Below, one piece after another: positions 1 through 11,750 of a stretch of DNA of 64,000 bases (the first letter of the stretch is position 1; each line of letters opens with the position of its first letter). Both the position numbers and the translations under genes were made by a program. A model generated the notes under the pieces. It did no database searches. It was not told the DNA's origin and saw only the letters and a program-made list of their open reading frames with translations. Source of the DNA: Aspergillus flavus. Lineage: Eukaryota; Ascomycota; Eurotiomycetes; Eurotiales; Aspergillaceae. The stretch covers positions 248,001 through 312,000 of the forward strand of contig NC_092403.1 of assembly GCF_009017415.1 (NCBI RefSeq). Reading direction: 5' to 3'.

Positions 1-399
1 TCCTTTCTTTCTGTCTTATACTAAGCCCCCAACTAATTCTTTTGCTGTAAGGAGTAATGTCAAGCTCAACCCGTGGCAAGAATATTCTGACCACCAGCTC
101 ATAAAGTCCTTTCCTTGTTATAACTGCAGACAACACGCAATTTCATGAGATGGAATGATTTCAGTAATCCTGTAAAAATATTAAACAACTCTTATACTAT
201 ATACTATGTGAATAGCAATGTACGTTGTTAATTATATACTTCCGCAGGACCACCGTCTCCTGAGTACCATCCCAAATCGGGAGACGGCGCGATATATGAA
301 TCCACGAACATCTAAAAAGTGCTAGCAAACGGCAATAAACAAGCCAATAGAATAGTCATAACCCTTTTAAAAAGATCTTCAACCCTATTACCAGAATGA
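1..399. other. Gene-free left edge
   Basis: AT-rich sequence downstream of the stop codon of the first regulator gene. I see no reading frame, RNA gene or repeat I can support. It is probably the 3' flank of the minus-strand gene that ends at 400. Confidence 0.5.
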
Positions 400-1849
400 T
401 CATAAACGCAACTCCCGCTTCGGCCACAACCAAGCATCCCCATACTCAACAACACCCTTCCTACAAACACTCAATATGTCCGTGACCAAAGCCCTCCCCG
501 AGTTTGAAGCCCACCAAATCTTGCCATCAAGCTGACCGAGTAAAACCCCCCAATGTCCGAGGATAAGCAACGAAAGAGGCTCCAGACCCCTAAGCATATC
601 AACGAATCTTCTATTAACCACAGCTAGCCAAGTAACAACCGAGCCCGGATCTTTCATAGTGCTGTACCGACAAAAGCACCGCCGCAGCAGATCTATCGCC
701 TCATCAGTAATAAGATGTTCTTCTGGTAGAGTGCTATTCTTCTGATTATTTAGCGCCGTTAAACGGCTGAAGGCTTCTTCCGTTTCACTATCCAGACACT
801 TGGCAGCTGGGGCCCAGTAATCCCCGACTGTCGGGAAAGAACTCTGCGACGACCATGCGCGAGTCATTTTCGAGATCTCGGTGGTCCCTTGCAGTAACTC
901 GAAGACGTGGAGGATGTTTTCAATCATGTTCGGACCTTCGTTATCCCCTATTGCTAAATGGGGCATTGCTATACGACTGGCGATGGTGATGAGGGAGTAG
1001 GCATAGATGGCATCACAGTTTGCCGGCGAGATGTTGTTAAGAGCATGTCGGAAGGGCGTCAATGCTCGGTTCTGGTATTCTAGTGCCGTGTCAATGTATG
1101 AACGTGCTTCTAGGGGGGGTTTTGTTGCCGCGGTGTGCAGTGAGGCAATTGATAGGATGCCGTCTAGAAGGAAGTCGAATTCAAGTGCTTTGCGAGGCAT
1201 GGAGGTTTGCCATACTCGGTGGTCTAAGGCGTCGCTAGAGAGACTGTAATAGGTCTCTGTTGAGAATTTGTGCATGAGCTCTAATGAGCGGAGATCGTAG
1301 TGTGTGGTGGCTGGCGGTGATTGACTGGGGATGGCGTTTGGGCTTATGGACACCTGCGGAGAGCTAGGGCTCGCTGACACTGTGTTTGGCATGAGGGCCC
1401 CAGCGGGTGTGCTGGAATAGGCGCATTCTATCCCCCGGGTGGTGCAGTTACTGCAAGGTGGGCCGCGCTCGTCACACTACGAGGTGGTTAGATAGGGCTC
1501 ATGCACATCGATATTTGTATCGATCATATGTAGAGGGATTGGTGAATTCAGCTGCATATAGCAGTAGTCCTATTCCAATACAACGCAGAATGACGGTTGT
1601 AGTCCCTGTTTAATACGATACACATCCCAAATTGCTCCATAACAAGGACCCTTATTACTGAGGTTTAGAGAAGCCTGGGTAAGGAAAGATAAAAGCGCGA
1701 AGATGCAAATAAACAAATACAAAGAAACAGATGATGAAATGGAACTGTTGGACTGGACTAAATTACTGAACCTGACTCACCTTTACTCGTCTCTTTTTAC
1801 ACTGGATACAGCCAGTGCGTGACTTCTTATGGGATCTCCGAGGCGGCAT
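400..1849 (-). CDS. Zn2Cys6 transcription factor with fungal-specific regulatory domain
   Basis: Nuclear DNA-binding regulator. Proposed exons on the minus strand are 1849-1781 and 1476-400 (381 residues), with a 304-nt intron starting GTGAGT and ending in TAG behind a CTAAC branch site. The start is the ATG at 1849-1847. Joining the exons restores a complete binuclear zinc cluster, C-X2-C-X6-C-X6-C-X2-C-X6-C, at about residues 14-41; the intron falls just before the third Cys. A Ser/Pro-rich linker follows, then a helical region (starting near HYDLRSLELMHKFSTETY) typical of the fungal-specific transcription factor domain of the Upc2/DUF3468 kind. That short C-terminal half fits small C6 regulators of about 380-420 residues. 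The target genes are unknown. The adjacent same-strand dehydrogenase could be a neighbour without regulatory connection. Confidence 0.85.
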
Positions 1850-2433
1850 CTTGATGGCCCATGTGAGAAGCACAACCCTACTCAGTACAGAGAGTCAACT
1901 CATTAATGAGGCGGAGTCGCCGGATAATGGGCCAGTGGGTCTCGCCAACATGTGGCAGGCAATCAGATTGGCCTTTGAAACAACGGCCCATTGCCAAGAG
2001 CCAATGACTTTTCTTTTTCCACGAGAACGCGATCAAATTATGCCGTAACTACACGAACTGCACTTTTAGTTCTCAGAAGGCGAGGGCTTGTGTTTCCGTG
2101 CCAATCTAACTAAGCCATTTCGTTTGTGGAAATCAGGATTAAATGCTTACTTTTATACAAAAATCTTCGAGATTCTCTTCTCGTAGCAAATTCACTAGCC
2201 ATTTGGCCTGTCTCGCTACATAACCAGAAACTATTAGATGTTTGTCCTTCCTGAACAAATCATTGCATTCTTACTGCTATGGTTTTGTTCGCGGGTTCGT
2301 CCGGTACTAGCTCGTCATCTTATCTTGTCTTCAGTCGAGGAATTCTATGTACATGCAAAGATTGGTACCCAACAATGTGTTGGCGTCCGATAACTCCGCA
2401 AATTTAATCTGACGGTCATCTGCCATCGTCTCT
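1850..2433. other. Intergenic region between dehydrogenase 3' end and regulator 5' end
   Basis: Spacer of about 580 bases. It must hold the promoter of the minus-strand Zn2Cys6 gene and the 3' UTR of the dehydrogenase. No distinctive motif, repeat or further gene was recognised. Confidence 0.4.
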
Positions 2434-3524
2434 TCATTGGTCTTTTCTCCGCTCATTCCACGATCGGTCAAACACATTCAACGAGCGTTGTGCTATCATG
2501 AAAACATCAGTTACCCTATTTCAAAACCAGGCTTTTCGATATAATGCCAAGGTAAACATACCTGAAGGAACAATATCCAACGCCTTTACGGACAGATTCG
2601 GTGGCTGTTGGAGCATATAAACGGCTGCCTGTGCAATGTCTGGCGCCACGAGTGGCCTGTCACATCAGAGTAAGCGCCGTTCAAAACAACAGGTAAGAGA
2701 CAACACATACTCATATCCTTCAAAGAAGGAATCATACATCTCCTTGTCATGACCCACGCGCAACGAATGGAAATTCGTCGCGACACACCCCGGTCGCAGT
2801 GCGAGCACGCGTATATCCGTGCCACTCAGCTCATTCCGCAAAGCGTTGGTGAAGGCCTCTTGACACGCCTTGTTGGCATGATACACGGCTTCGCCTGGAA
2901 ATGGGGGAACCTCCAAGCCTGTCACCGAGGTAATGTTTAAAATAGTCCCTGCTTTCCGCCGAAGCATGGATTGATTCAGTACGGCATGAGCCATGAACAT
3001 GTACCCGTTGATATTGGTGTTGTTCATCGTTAGGATGTCTGAAACTTTTAACTCCGGGAATGGGCTCGGAGCGCCGAGGGCAAGACCCGCCTGTACGATG
3101 CTTGTTATATGCTGGTTCAATAGAGGGGACATTGGGAGCTCACGTTATTGATGAGAATATCGATATCTCCAATCTCTTCGATTGCTGAGGACACTGCTGC
3201 TTCGACGCTGGCATAGTCCCCGACGTCCACGGTTCCATATGTGACTTTAACATCTGATGTCGCCAACAGCTTCTCTTTGAGATGTGCCAGCTTGTTCTAC
3301 ATGCAACGTTGGCTAGTGTACTTGAAGCGCGGAGTATCATGATGTTTTACCTCGGAACGTGAAAATAGAATCACATTTGCCCCAGCTTCAACCAGAGCAG
3401 AAGCGATGGCTTGTCCAATGCCCATGGAGGCGCCTGTCTATAGTCTTTGTTTAGCATGCGACAAATTCTTGTGTCATATGCAGAAGCGACATACGAGAAG
3501 CACATTCTTTCCGCGCAACGACAT
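2434..3524 (-). CDS. Short-chain dehydrogenase/reductase (SDR)
   Basis: NAD(P)-dependent oxidoreductase of the classical SDR family, probably cytosolic. Six minus-strand exons fit: 3524-3495, 3437-3351, 3296-3144, 3090-2711, 2656-2562 and 2492-2434, giving 267 residues. Every boundary is GT..AG, and the joined frame reads as a full SDR. It shows the cofactor motif TGASMGIG near the N-terminus, the NNAG motif formed across the third intron, a catalytic Ser in ITSVTG, and the YHANK active-site Tyr-Lys pair. The last short exon ends VFDRSWNERRKDQ, a tail common in fungal SDRs of the YdfG/serine-3-dehydrogenase group. Length is normal and nothing looks broken. The substrate cannot be told from sequence. 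Confidence 0.85.
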
Positions 3525-4001
3525 TTTGATGATGCTGAGATATATATCGTTCAGTCTAGAACAAAAAGGGTTTGTATGACTTCTTTCCTAAACGATTCAC
3601 CAGAGCAACAATACTAAATCCAAAGACCTTTTATGTTCGAGTCACTACTAAAGAATTACCCCACCGACTTTTCCTCTTGAATTAATAATCCAAGGTTGAA
3701 ACTTAGTACAGAATCAACCCTAACGCTACAGTTATCAGTGATGTCACTTGGCCCAATTGAAACGAATCACGGGATTTCCCCCGAACTTCTTCCGCACGGC
3801 CACCCGCTAGTCCTGAAGTGGACTATGGAGTGCCAAATGAAGCTAGCGTGTGCGGACAAATTGCCGACTCCTGATTTGCTCCAGACTTCGGCAATGGATT
3901 TTCTTACAGCATCCGATGTGCTTGGGCTTATTATTCTCAGAAGAATTGTTAGTTGATTCGCGTATCTTTGACGAAGGCTTGGTGGTCTCCAAATTTGTCA
4001 A
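3525..4001. promoter_or_regulatory. Divergent promoter region, SDR and hemerythrin-like genes
   Basis: About 480 bases lie between the minus-strand dehydrogenase start and the plus-strand hemerythrin-like start, so this must hold both promoters. I recognise no defined operator or canonical TATA box. Confidence 0.4.
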
Positions 4002-4736
4002 ATGGTCGTACGTCTCCCGAGCACGATCTGGAAATCTTTCGGTGCAGGACCTGCAGTCCGTCGCATAGTTTCAGCTACACCCCGCTTTCACATAACAACA
4101 ATGACACAAGAGAATGAAGCTGCTGCGGCTCCCAATGAGAGTGGGAGTGAAGAACAGAAGTTGCCCCCTCTTTCTCTGAAAGACTTTGGCGTCTATAATC
4201 GTATGGCGGCACAGATGGATGGATTTGTATGTTCTTCATGCCTGTTTATGGCAACTAAGGTCTTAATCGAATGATAATTGATTGATCGTTACTAACGGCA
4301 CCAGCACAACCATTTTCGCCTGTCTTGGAAGGATCTCCAGAACGCATGCGAAACCAATGGAAAGCGGTCCAGCGGATTAAAGCCCAAACAACTGATACTC
4401 ACTGGACTGCGTTTCTGCTCTCAGCTTGACTTCCACCACAGTATTGAAGAAGAGCATATATTTCCTGTGCTAGCTCGAAAGATGCCAGAGTTCCGACAGA
4501 AGAAGACTCTATTGGCACAACATAAGAAAATACATCGTGGACTGGACGAACTTGAACAGTACTTAGAGAAATGCCGCTCCGGCGAGGAAGACCTTGAACT
4601 GACAGAGATGAAACGACTAATGGACGCGTTTGGGGAAGTATTGTGGACGCATCTGGATGAAGAGGTTCAGACTCTTGGTGCGGAGAATATGCGAAAGTAC
4701 TGGACGTTGGAGGAGATGCGCACACTTCCTATGTGA
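4002..4736 (+). CDS. Hemerythrin-like domain protein, probable mitochondrial leader
   Basis: Two exons, 4002-4226 and 4305-4736, encode 218 residues; the intron starts GTATGT and ends CCAG. The protein is a four-helix hemerythrin/HHE-type domain, which in this family binds a di-iron centre. His and acidic residues are in the expected order: FHNHF, HHSIEEEH, QHKKIHRGLDELE and HLDEEV. I chose the ATG at 4002 over the in-frame ATG at 4101. The extra 33 residues are rich in Arg and Ser and have no acidic residues, as in a mitochondrial targeting sequence. A cytosolic form from 4101 is possible. The function in moulds is unsettled (iron, oxygen or NO sensing or storage), and nothing here narrows it. 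Confidence 0.82.
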
Positions 4737-5954
4737 TCAGTTGGTGTGTAAGAGGACAATCATGGACGTCACGAGATGAGTGTGCCGGTTTAACTCGCGC
4801 TCCTTTGCAAATCCTCACTGTGGAGCACGTGCTCCTGCCTCATACAATGGCGAATCCTGTTTACTGCTTCCAGTCGTCATGCATGTCACCAGCGTGGTCA
4901 AAAGCCCTCTACCGGCGCCTTGGCAGGCTGACCTCGCTTTTATAAACTTACTGTGAAACCTAAACCGTTTACGTGGGAGTATGACGACAAAGATTGTTTT
5001 AACGAACCTTCTCTCCTTCAAACCCTTGTCACACATGTTGGGATAGTAAGCCGATCCGCGGCAGGGTCCGTACCAAAGAGAGAGGGAGTTTGGAGACGCG
5101 CGGATTTAACCGTCCTCAGCCAGCGGTTCATTGCTTGCGGTAGCCACGCGGACAAGGAGCATTCCAGTGGGCGAGTGCCAATGGCCGGAATGTGGAGCTG
5201 AGGAATGCACACTATCCCTTATTGTCCATCCTCCTTGATAACCGAGCGAATTACATACGCAAATATGTTGCTGCTAATAATAACAGTTTTGTGCCTTCCC
5301 TGTGATTGGACACGTAAACAATATTGCGTCACTGTCGCTTGATACTCGATTGCATGCTGACGTGCCTGGGTCCCGGAGCCGTATGTGTCAGGCTCGGCGT
5401 GGCTTGCTTGAGCCCTTAGTACGCCTCAGAGTTGGAGTAAACTTCGATGCTGTGAGTATACTTCCGTTGGCGGCAACTGCGATACCAATTAGCCAACAAT
5501 GATCGTCGAGAGCCGAGGTTTAATCTCGCCAGTGAATTATGATCTACACTCCCTGAATTGCACACGATCAACAAAACGCGATCCGTGTAGGTCAAGTGGC
5601 TGATCTATGCTTAATTTCGGAATGTTTGTCTGTTAGCTGTCCTGTTTCAGAGTATTGGTCACTGCAAACCTGCCTAAAGCAGGCACGCGGGAAGCTGAAG
5701 CGACAGATGCGAAACTCCATGTGCCATGATTCTCCACAACCCGACCCGATGGCCATGCCTCGTGCAACTCTAAGATCAGGACGAGATCAGGAGATATAGC
5801 TGCCCAGATTCCCCAATCCGGCCTAACTCATCTTGTAGCACAGAGCTATAAGATCACCTCATTATACCGGCCTTCTCTGTCTAGTAATCCGTTTATCCAC
5901 AGCTGTTACCACGAAACAACTATCATCTCTTGATCGAACAATCTCCCATACACC
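4737..5954. other. Intergenic region, no gene seen
   Basis: About 1.2 kb with only short overlapping frames in several phases, none resembling a known protein. The right end must hold the promoter of the secreted protease. No repeat or RNA gene was recognised. Confidence 0.45.
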
Positions 5955-6770
5955 ATGAAGCCCACTCACGCCTATCTCACCGCTGCCCTCATCAGCGGAG
6001 CTCTAGCCGCCCCAGGCAGCACTCTCGCCCAACGCATGCGCCACAGATCACTAGACCACCTAACCCTCCCCCTGCAAGGCGAAGGCTCTGCCACAGACTC
6101 AGAAGCCAGGGTAGCGGGCGCCGCCGTCCAATACAGCAACAACTGGGCCGGGGTAGTACGCGAGCAAGCACCCCCCGAAGGCCCCTACACCGCCGTCTCG
6201 GCAACATTCACAGTCCCCAGCGCGACCGCCGTCGCCAACCAAAACGGAGTCCAAGCAGGTTCCGTCTGGGTTGGCATCGACGGAGACACCTACGCCGGGG
6301 CTATCCTGCAGGCCGGCGTGGACTTTTACTCCGATCCTACGCAGCAAAACCACGCCTGGTTCGAATGGTATCCGGCCTATGCGACCAATTTCCCGAACAT
6401 TGAGGTCAACGCAGGCGATACTATCGTCTCTACCGTTCGATCCAATTCCCCGAGCGAGGGTATCGCTATTATAGAGAATAAATCCACCGGTCAGACGGTG
6501 TCGCAGACTGTCACTGCTCCTGAGCCGACGGCTACCTTGGCCGGCCAGAATGCAGAGTGGATTGTGGAAGACTTCCAGTCGGGCGATACGATGGTCGTCT
6601 TGGCTAACTTTGGGGAGGTGGAGTTCAGCGGTGCGCAGGCTGAAGCCGGAAACGCCAAGTTTGGGTTGAAGGGGGGAGAGGTTATTGATCTGAAGCAGAA
6701 CAATAAGGTGCTTACTCAAACTGAGGTTACGGGGGATCAGGACATGACGGTCAAGTTTATTGGAGCATGA
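5955..6770 (+). CDS. Secreted glutamic peptidase (G1/eqolisin, aspergillopepsin II-like)
   Basis: Single-exon gene of 271 residues. An acid endopeptidase of the eqolisin family (peptidase G1), secreted into the medium. The N-terminus is a signal peptide (hydrophobic AYLTAALISGALA, then AAP). A propeptide of about 40 residues follows, before the mature chain near YSNNWAG. Family motifs seen are VWVGIDGDT, ILQAGVDF (containing the catalytic Gln) and AEWIVEDF (containing the catalytic Glu). The beta-sandwich core ends at the C-terminus as expected. Length is normal for a prepro-eqolisin of about 260-280 residues. The third codon position is strongly C-rich in the first half, typical of a well-expressed secreted enzyme. 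Maturation to one or two chains cannot be decided. Confidence 0.93.
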   Translation: MKPTHAYLTAALISGALAAPGSTLAQRMRHRSLDHLTLPLQGEGSATDSEARVAGAAVQYSNNWAGVVREQAPPEGPYTAVSATFTVPSATAVANQNGVQAGSVWVGIDGDTYAGAILQAGVDFYSDPTQQNHAWFEWYPAYATNFPNIEVNAGDTIVSTVRSNSPSEGIAIIENKSTGQTVSQTVTAPEPTATLAGQNAEWIVEDFQSGDTMVVLANFGEVEFSGAQAEAGNAKFGLKGGEVIDLKQNNKVLTQTEVTGDQDMTVKFIGA

Positions 6771-7006
6771 TTGTACATGCTTTTCATTTTACATACTCCG
6801 TTTTTTATTTTCGGGTTACTTGGTTTGGTTATTTCTCTTTCTTCTTTCCATTTTGTTATGTGTGCATCGTTTCGCTCGTGTACATATGAGATGTTTTAAA
6901 CGGTCAATAGATGCTTCTTTATTATACCTACAGTAATAAATATGAACGTAACTGCATTAGCTACCCAAGTATAAATTGCTATAGAATCCACCCACATGTA
7001 GGGCAT

Positions 7007-9087
7007 TCACAGAACATACCGAAACCTCGGATTCTACCAACCAGCCAGTTAGCAATCCACCCAAAATTCCTTTTTCTTCAGAAAAGAAAGGAAAGGAAAG
7101 GAAAAGGAAAAGAGAACATACCTCAAAATCCGTCAAATCAGCCATAACATCACTCTCACCCTGCCCATCCAAACCAGGATCAGACCGCATCCTCTCCTCC
7201 CTCCTCTTATTCCTCCTAACCAAAAGAACCCTCAAACAAGCCGCACAAACCATCTGGCACAACGCACAGGCCAGAACCAACTTACACCCTGTTTGATAAA
7301 TTGGGGCCTCCTTGGCAAGAAAAGCATGCGGACCGATGATATTCCCGATACAGTAGGCTAGGAAGACGAAGGCGGTGGCAGTTACGCGTTTGGTGTAGCC
7401 ACCCATGTTGCTGGAGGGCATTTGGAGGGAGAGGACTAGGGAGGAGACGTAGGCGCCTAGCTGTTTTATTTGTAAGTATCTATTCTTTATTCTTTATCTG
7501 GGGTTATCTGGAGAGGGAGTGGTTTGGGGAAACCAACGATATAGTAGCCGAACAGGACGCCGTAGCGGTTTGTTCGGGGGAGTTTCCACAGGAGACTGAT
7601 TCCGATGACTGTGGGGATGAGGTAGAGGATCATGATTATCGTCCGGATGTTCTTGAAGCGGGTGGAGAGGTAGGAGCCGGAGAGGATGAAGAGGACTTGG
7701 AAGGCGCCTTGGGGGATGCCGAGGGCTGTTGTTAGGAGGGGGCTTGAGACGAGGCCTTTTATGATTAATTTTCCGAACTGTATAATGTGTGTGTTAGCTT
7801 GGGTTTGATGTTTTGATGTAATGGGGGTCAGGAGGGCTGTGTACATTTGCGGTGCCGCCGTTGATGGTTTCGTTGAGGAGAGTGAAGAGGAATAAGAGCC
7901 AGACTTGTGGGTCGATGAAGGCTTCGCGGATTTGGTACCATTTTACTGAGCGGTTGAGGATTCCCTGGTATATTAAGTATTTACTCGTTAAGGGTTTAGT
8001 AGGTTATGCTTACTGTCTGGTTCTGCTTTCCTCGGCCCACGAGTAGAATCTTTTCTTCAACCGAGAATCGTTTTGCGGTCAAGACGCTGTTGGGCAGGAA
8101 GAGCATCAATATTCCTCCCCAGATAACTGTTACGCCACCGCAGATCAGGAAGACTGCTCGCCAGACTGGGAAGGTCTTGATCTGTCCGATGGCGAATGTG
8201 ATCAGGCCGCCGAGCTATTTTGGTCAGCTATCTGTGCCTCTGGAGTGTGAAGGGTCTTACCATGGAACCAACACCGTTGCAGCAGTAGAAGCATCCGGCA
8301 CGGAAAGGCTGTTCCTGGCGTGTATACCACATCCCAACAATCATCATAAAGCATGGTGTGATTGGGGCTGTGAACTCAGACAGGGATCAGGTAGCAGTTG
8401 GACATGGAGCTAACATACCCTCGAAGCAGCCCAACAGGAAGCGGGTAATTCCCAACCCGGTGAAGTTGTTACAGGCGGCAGTGATCATCAACATTGATCC
8501 CCAGGAGAGTCTACACAGTTAGCTTGGTATAGAGTATGTCAACAGGTAACATACACGAATGACGATATCACAGTTCCGGTCGGAAGCCGTTGGGCAAGAT
8601 GACTGGCCGGGTATTCCCAGAAGAAGTATCCTGACAACACGATGTTAGGATGTATGTACCATAAATATAGCCCATTCTCGAGAATTATACCAAAGTAGAA
8701 AATACTGACTAGCCAGCTATACTGATTGCTGTTGATATGGGCATCTGTGAACAGATCGAACACAGCACTATACGCAAGAGCCTAGCTAACGTTATCATGG
8801 AAGCATGTATCAAGTACAAGGGAGCATACCTGCTTGTCGATATACTGCAACACATACGTCCCACAAAGAAGGGGAAGAACTATCAAGTCGACCTTTCTCA
8901 CTAATTCCTTTGATTTCTTCGAGTCATTAAGCAGCTCTTGTAACTGAGTGTCCGTAACACCATGTTCTTGCAGGAATAGTTCGGCCTCGTCCAGCGAGGT
9001 CATTTGACCAATTTCGATGTCATCTTTAGCTGTAGCTTCTAAGATAACTTTCTCTTTTGTTTCGTCACTCTTTGGTATGAATGTCAT
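7007..9087 (-). CDS. MFS transporter, allantoate permease (Dal5/ACS) family
   Basis: Plasma-membrane proton symporter of the anion:cation symporter branch of the major facilitator superfamily, which takes up organic acids, ureides or vitamins. I reconstruct ten minus-strand exons: 9087-8830, 8781-8691, 8630-8555, 8510-8419, 8367-8261, 8214-8014, 7964-7845, 7777-7538, 7460-7122 and 7033-7007. They total 516 residues with all phases consistent. Family signatures are YIDKQ before helix 1, YFFWEYPASHLAQRLP, TRFLLGCFEG, WYTRQEQPFRAG, and the C-terminal DLTDFENPRFRYVL. About twelve helices are present. One donor (after 7538, GTTGGT) is weak but gives the right phase. A GA-rich tract lies in the last intron. 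It shares a divergent promoter with the esterase at 9574. The substrate is unknown. Confidence 0.87.
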
Positions 9088-9573
9088 CTTGAAAGACTTG
9101 ATTCAATTGATCTATGGATACACAGGGCCAGGACTTGTCTTCCGGCAGAGGCTTTATAGACTAGCATGATAGCTACGCCACCGCTTGGGTGTAATCTCTT
9201 CTACATTGATATCGAAACAGGAAATCCCGTCCCGCTCCAGTGGTGGTCGAAGTCAAACTGAGAGATGCGAGGATATCAGCACAATGCGATAGATCACCGG
9301 ACCAGCGATAAGACATCCTTCGCGGGGAACTGGCCGGTTGTCATATTGCTAGAGAGCATCATAGGTGATATCTCGAGCCAATTGAATGGGGAAACGCAAC
9401 GACTAGCATGCTTGGCGTTCGGCCGGCGTCCGAGATAAAGACGAGGATATCGCAATCACCAAAGCGGAGAAAATGTGGGGAACTGCTTCTTCGGTATTCA
9501 AAAGTAATCGCCGCGCCGGTGATAAAGAAAGTGTATTGGATGGCAAAAGTCCTGTTGTCTCTGTTCAGCCATC
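9088..9573. promoter_or_regulatory. Divergent promoter, transporter and carboxylesterase
   Basis: About 490 bases separate the minus-strand transporter start and the plus-strand esterase start. GATA elements are present (for example GATAAG near 9308), which would suit nitrogen control of a Dal5-type permease. That link is inference from common motifs. Confidence 0.35.
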
Positions 9574-11527
9574 ATGTTGACTATACCGGGACTGTTTCGC
9601 TTGGCCCTGCTGCCTATCTTTGCCTTGCTTCTTCTCCAGCAAAAAGCATTACCATTGACCAATTCGCCGCAAATTCAACCATACGTCTCATGGCTTCCGG
9701 TCTCAATTCAGAATGTCTTTCTCGATAATCGGCCTCGCATCACGCTTCCGCAAGGGACTGTCGTTGGTACCACGGTGCGAGACACCCTCAAGCACCCCGT
9801 CGACGCTTTTCGCGGCATCCGATATGCACTACCGCCAATTGGTGAAAGGCGCTTTCTTCGCGCTGAGCCAATTGGCCCCTCAGAAGAAGTTATAGAAGCG
9901 ACTCGATATGGACCAAGGTACAGAACTGAATCGTTCGAGAAACTACGGAGGTCAACTAACGAAACAGGTGCCCTGGCAAGCAATTGCTACCGATCAAAGG
10001 TGACAACGGAAACAGCGAGGATTGCCTGACTGTCAACATTTTCCGACCGCATGGCGTCCATGGCAAATTGCCCGTTGCTGTGTACGTCCATGGCGGCGCG
10101 TACAATCGGGGAACATGTAAGCATCCTGCAACCTGGCAAATCGGGGAAGCTAACCATGATAGCGTCCATGCATAACACGGCCTCAATGGTTGGCTGGTCC
10201 GAGCAACCCTTTATCGGAGTCAGTTTTAATTACCGGTGAGCTTCTCCGCATCGCGATCAGATAACCATGGCTAACGAGGATAGGATTGGCGCCCTCGGCT
10301 TTCTTCCTTCCACCACAACAGCCGAAGAGGGTATCCTGAACCTGGGTCTGCACGATCAGATCCTCTTGTTCAAATGGGTGCAGGATAACATCGAAGCCTT
10401 CGGAGGCGATCCCTCCCAAGTGACGTTGTTTGGACTCTCTGCTGGTGCCCATTCGGTATGTCTCGTTCTCTTTCTCTCCAAAAGCAACAGCTAAGTGTCA
10501 GATTGCGCACCATATCATGAACCATGACCTCGGTCACACCCTTTTCCACCGTGCCATAATCGAGTCGGGCGCCGCAACCTCCCGGGCCGTCCATTCTTAC
10601 GACGCTCACCTCCACGAGGACCAATTCCGCCAGTTTGTCGAGGAAGCCGGCTGCAAGGATGCACCCAGTCATGAGGTGATGGACTGTCTACGCGGTCAAC
10701 CCGAGTCCGCTATCACCAACGCCTCCTTCACCGTGTTTGACCGATACAACCCCTCCGTACGATGGGCCTTCCAACCCGTCATCGACGGAGAACTCATCAA
10801 ACAACGACCCATCGACGCCTGGGAATCCGGCAAATGGAACAAAATACCAATTCTGACGGGATTCAACACCAACGAAGGCACGTACTACGTACCCCCGTCC
10901 ATGTCCAAGTCGGAAGAGTTCACCGCGTTCTTCCAAACCCTCCTCCCCGCCTACTCGGCATCCGATATCAAAACAATCGACAAGCTCTACCCCGATCCAG
11001 CGAAGGATACCTCGTCGCCTTATGTCGATACAAGAGCTCTACCGGTCGGACCTCAATACAAACGCGTCGAGGCCGCATACGGGCACTACGCGTACGCCTG
11101 TCCGGTGCGCCAGACGGCGAAGTTTGCCTCGGCAGGCCAGGAGCCTCCTGTCTTCCTTTATCGCTGGGCACTCAATAAGACTGTGCAAGGTGGCGCGAAC
11201 CATGGCGACCAAATGGCATACGAAACTTTTAACCCCGAGGTGCGTGCTATCTCTGAGAATCAGGAGAAGATTGCGGGTACCTTGCATGCATACTTTACTT
11301 CGTTCATTGTTTCTGGGGACCCGAATGCTGTCCCTGGTGCGTATGCAGACCGTCCCAGCTGGGAGACGTATGATACATCTTCCTCTGGTAGGATCATGGT
11401 GTTCGGTGAAGGGAATGATGAGCGCGCAGGCGGAAGTGGCGTGGGAATTGCGGCGCAGGTGGTGGATGACGACTGGAGTCGGAAGGAATGTAATTTCTGG
11501 TGGACGAAGTCAGGGATCTCGGATTAG
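9574..11527 (+). CDS. Type-B carboxylesterase/lipase (alpha/beta hydrolase)
   Basis: Ester hydrolase of the carboxylesterase type-B family, probably secreted or membrane-anchored. Five exons, 9574-9917, 9968-10116, 10163-10235, 10284-10455 and 10502-11527, give 587 residues with canonical introns of about 45-50 nt. An N-terminal hydrophobic segment of about 25 residues acts as signal peptide or anchor. Family features in order: [10 protein letters not shown], the SEDCLTVN block, the oxyanion motif VHGGAYNRG, the nucleophile elbow GLSAG with Ser at residue 241, an acidic triad candidate in [10 protein letters not shown], and the catalytic His region [11 protein letters not shown]. Length is normal (550-600). 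The substrate cannot be inferred. The homocysteine methyltransferase gene follows 220 bases downstream on the same strand, with no evident functional link. Confidence 0.9.
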
Positions 11528-11750
11528 AGGAAACGAATGAATAGAGAATGCCTAGTGGTAAATTTAGCAATGGACTGGACTGTAGGTAAGATGACCGCAT
11601 GCGGCAAGTGTCTTATCGATAAGAGAAACTTGATAAATTGGCATAAACTAACCCCACTTTAAGCCAAATGACCACAAATGCCACTCAAACAACGTCAAAT
11701 CACCACCACCAGCACCACCTCAACTACCCAATTTTCCTTACCCAAATAAC

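Noticed and set aside
6099..6719. Long minus-strand frame opposite the glutamic protease
   Set aside because: It is a shadow of the GC-biased coding strand; the plus-strand protein has signal peptide and catalytic motifs.
7083..7112. GA-rich tract as a microsatellite or regulatory element
   Set aside because: It lies inside the last intron of the MFS transporter gene and is a simple purine run with no further structure.
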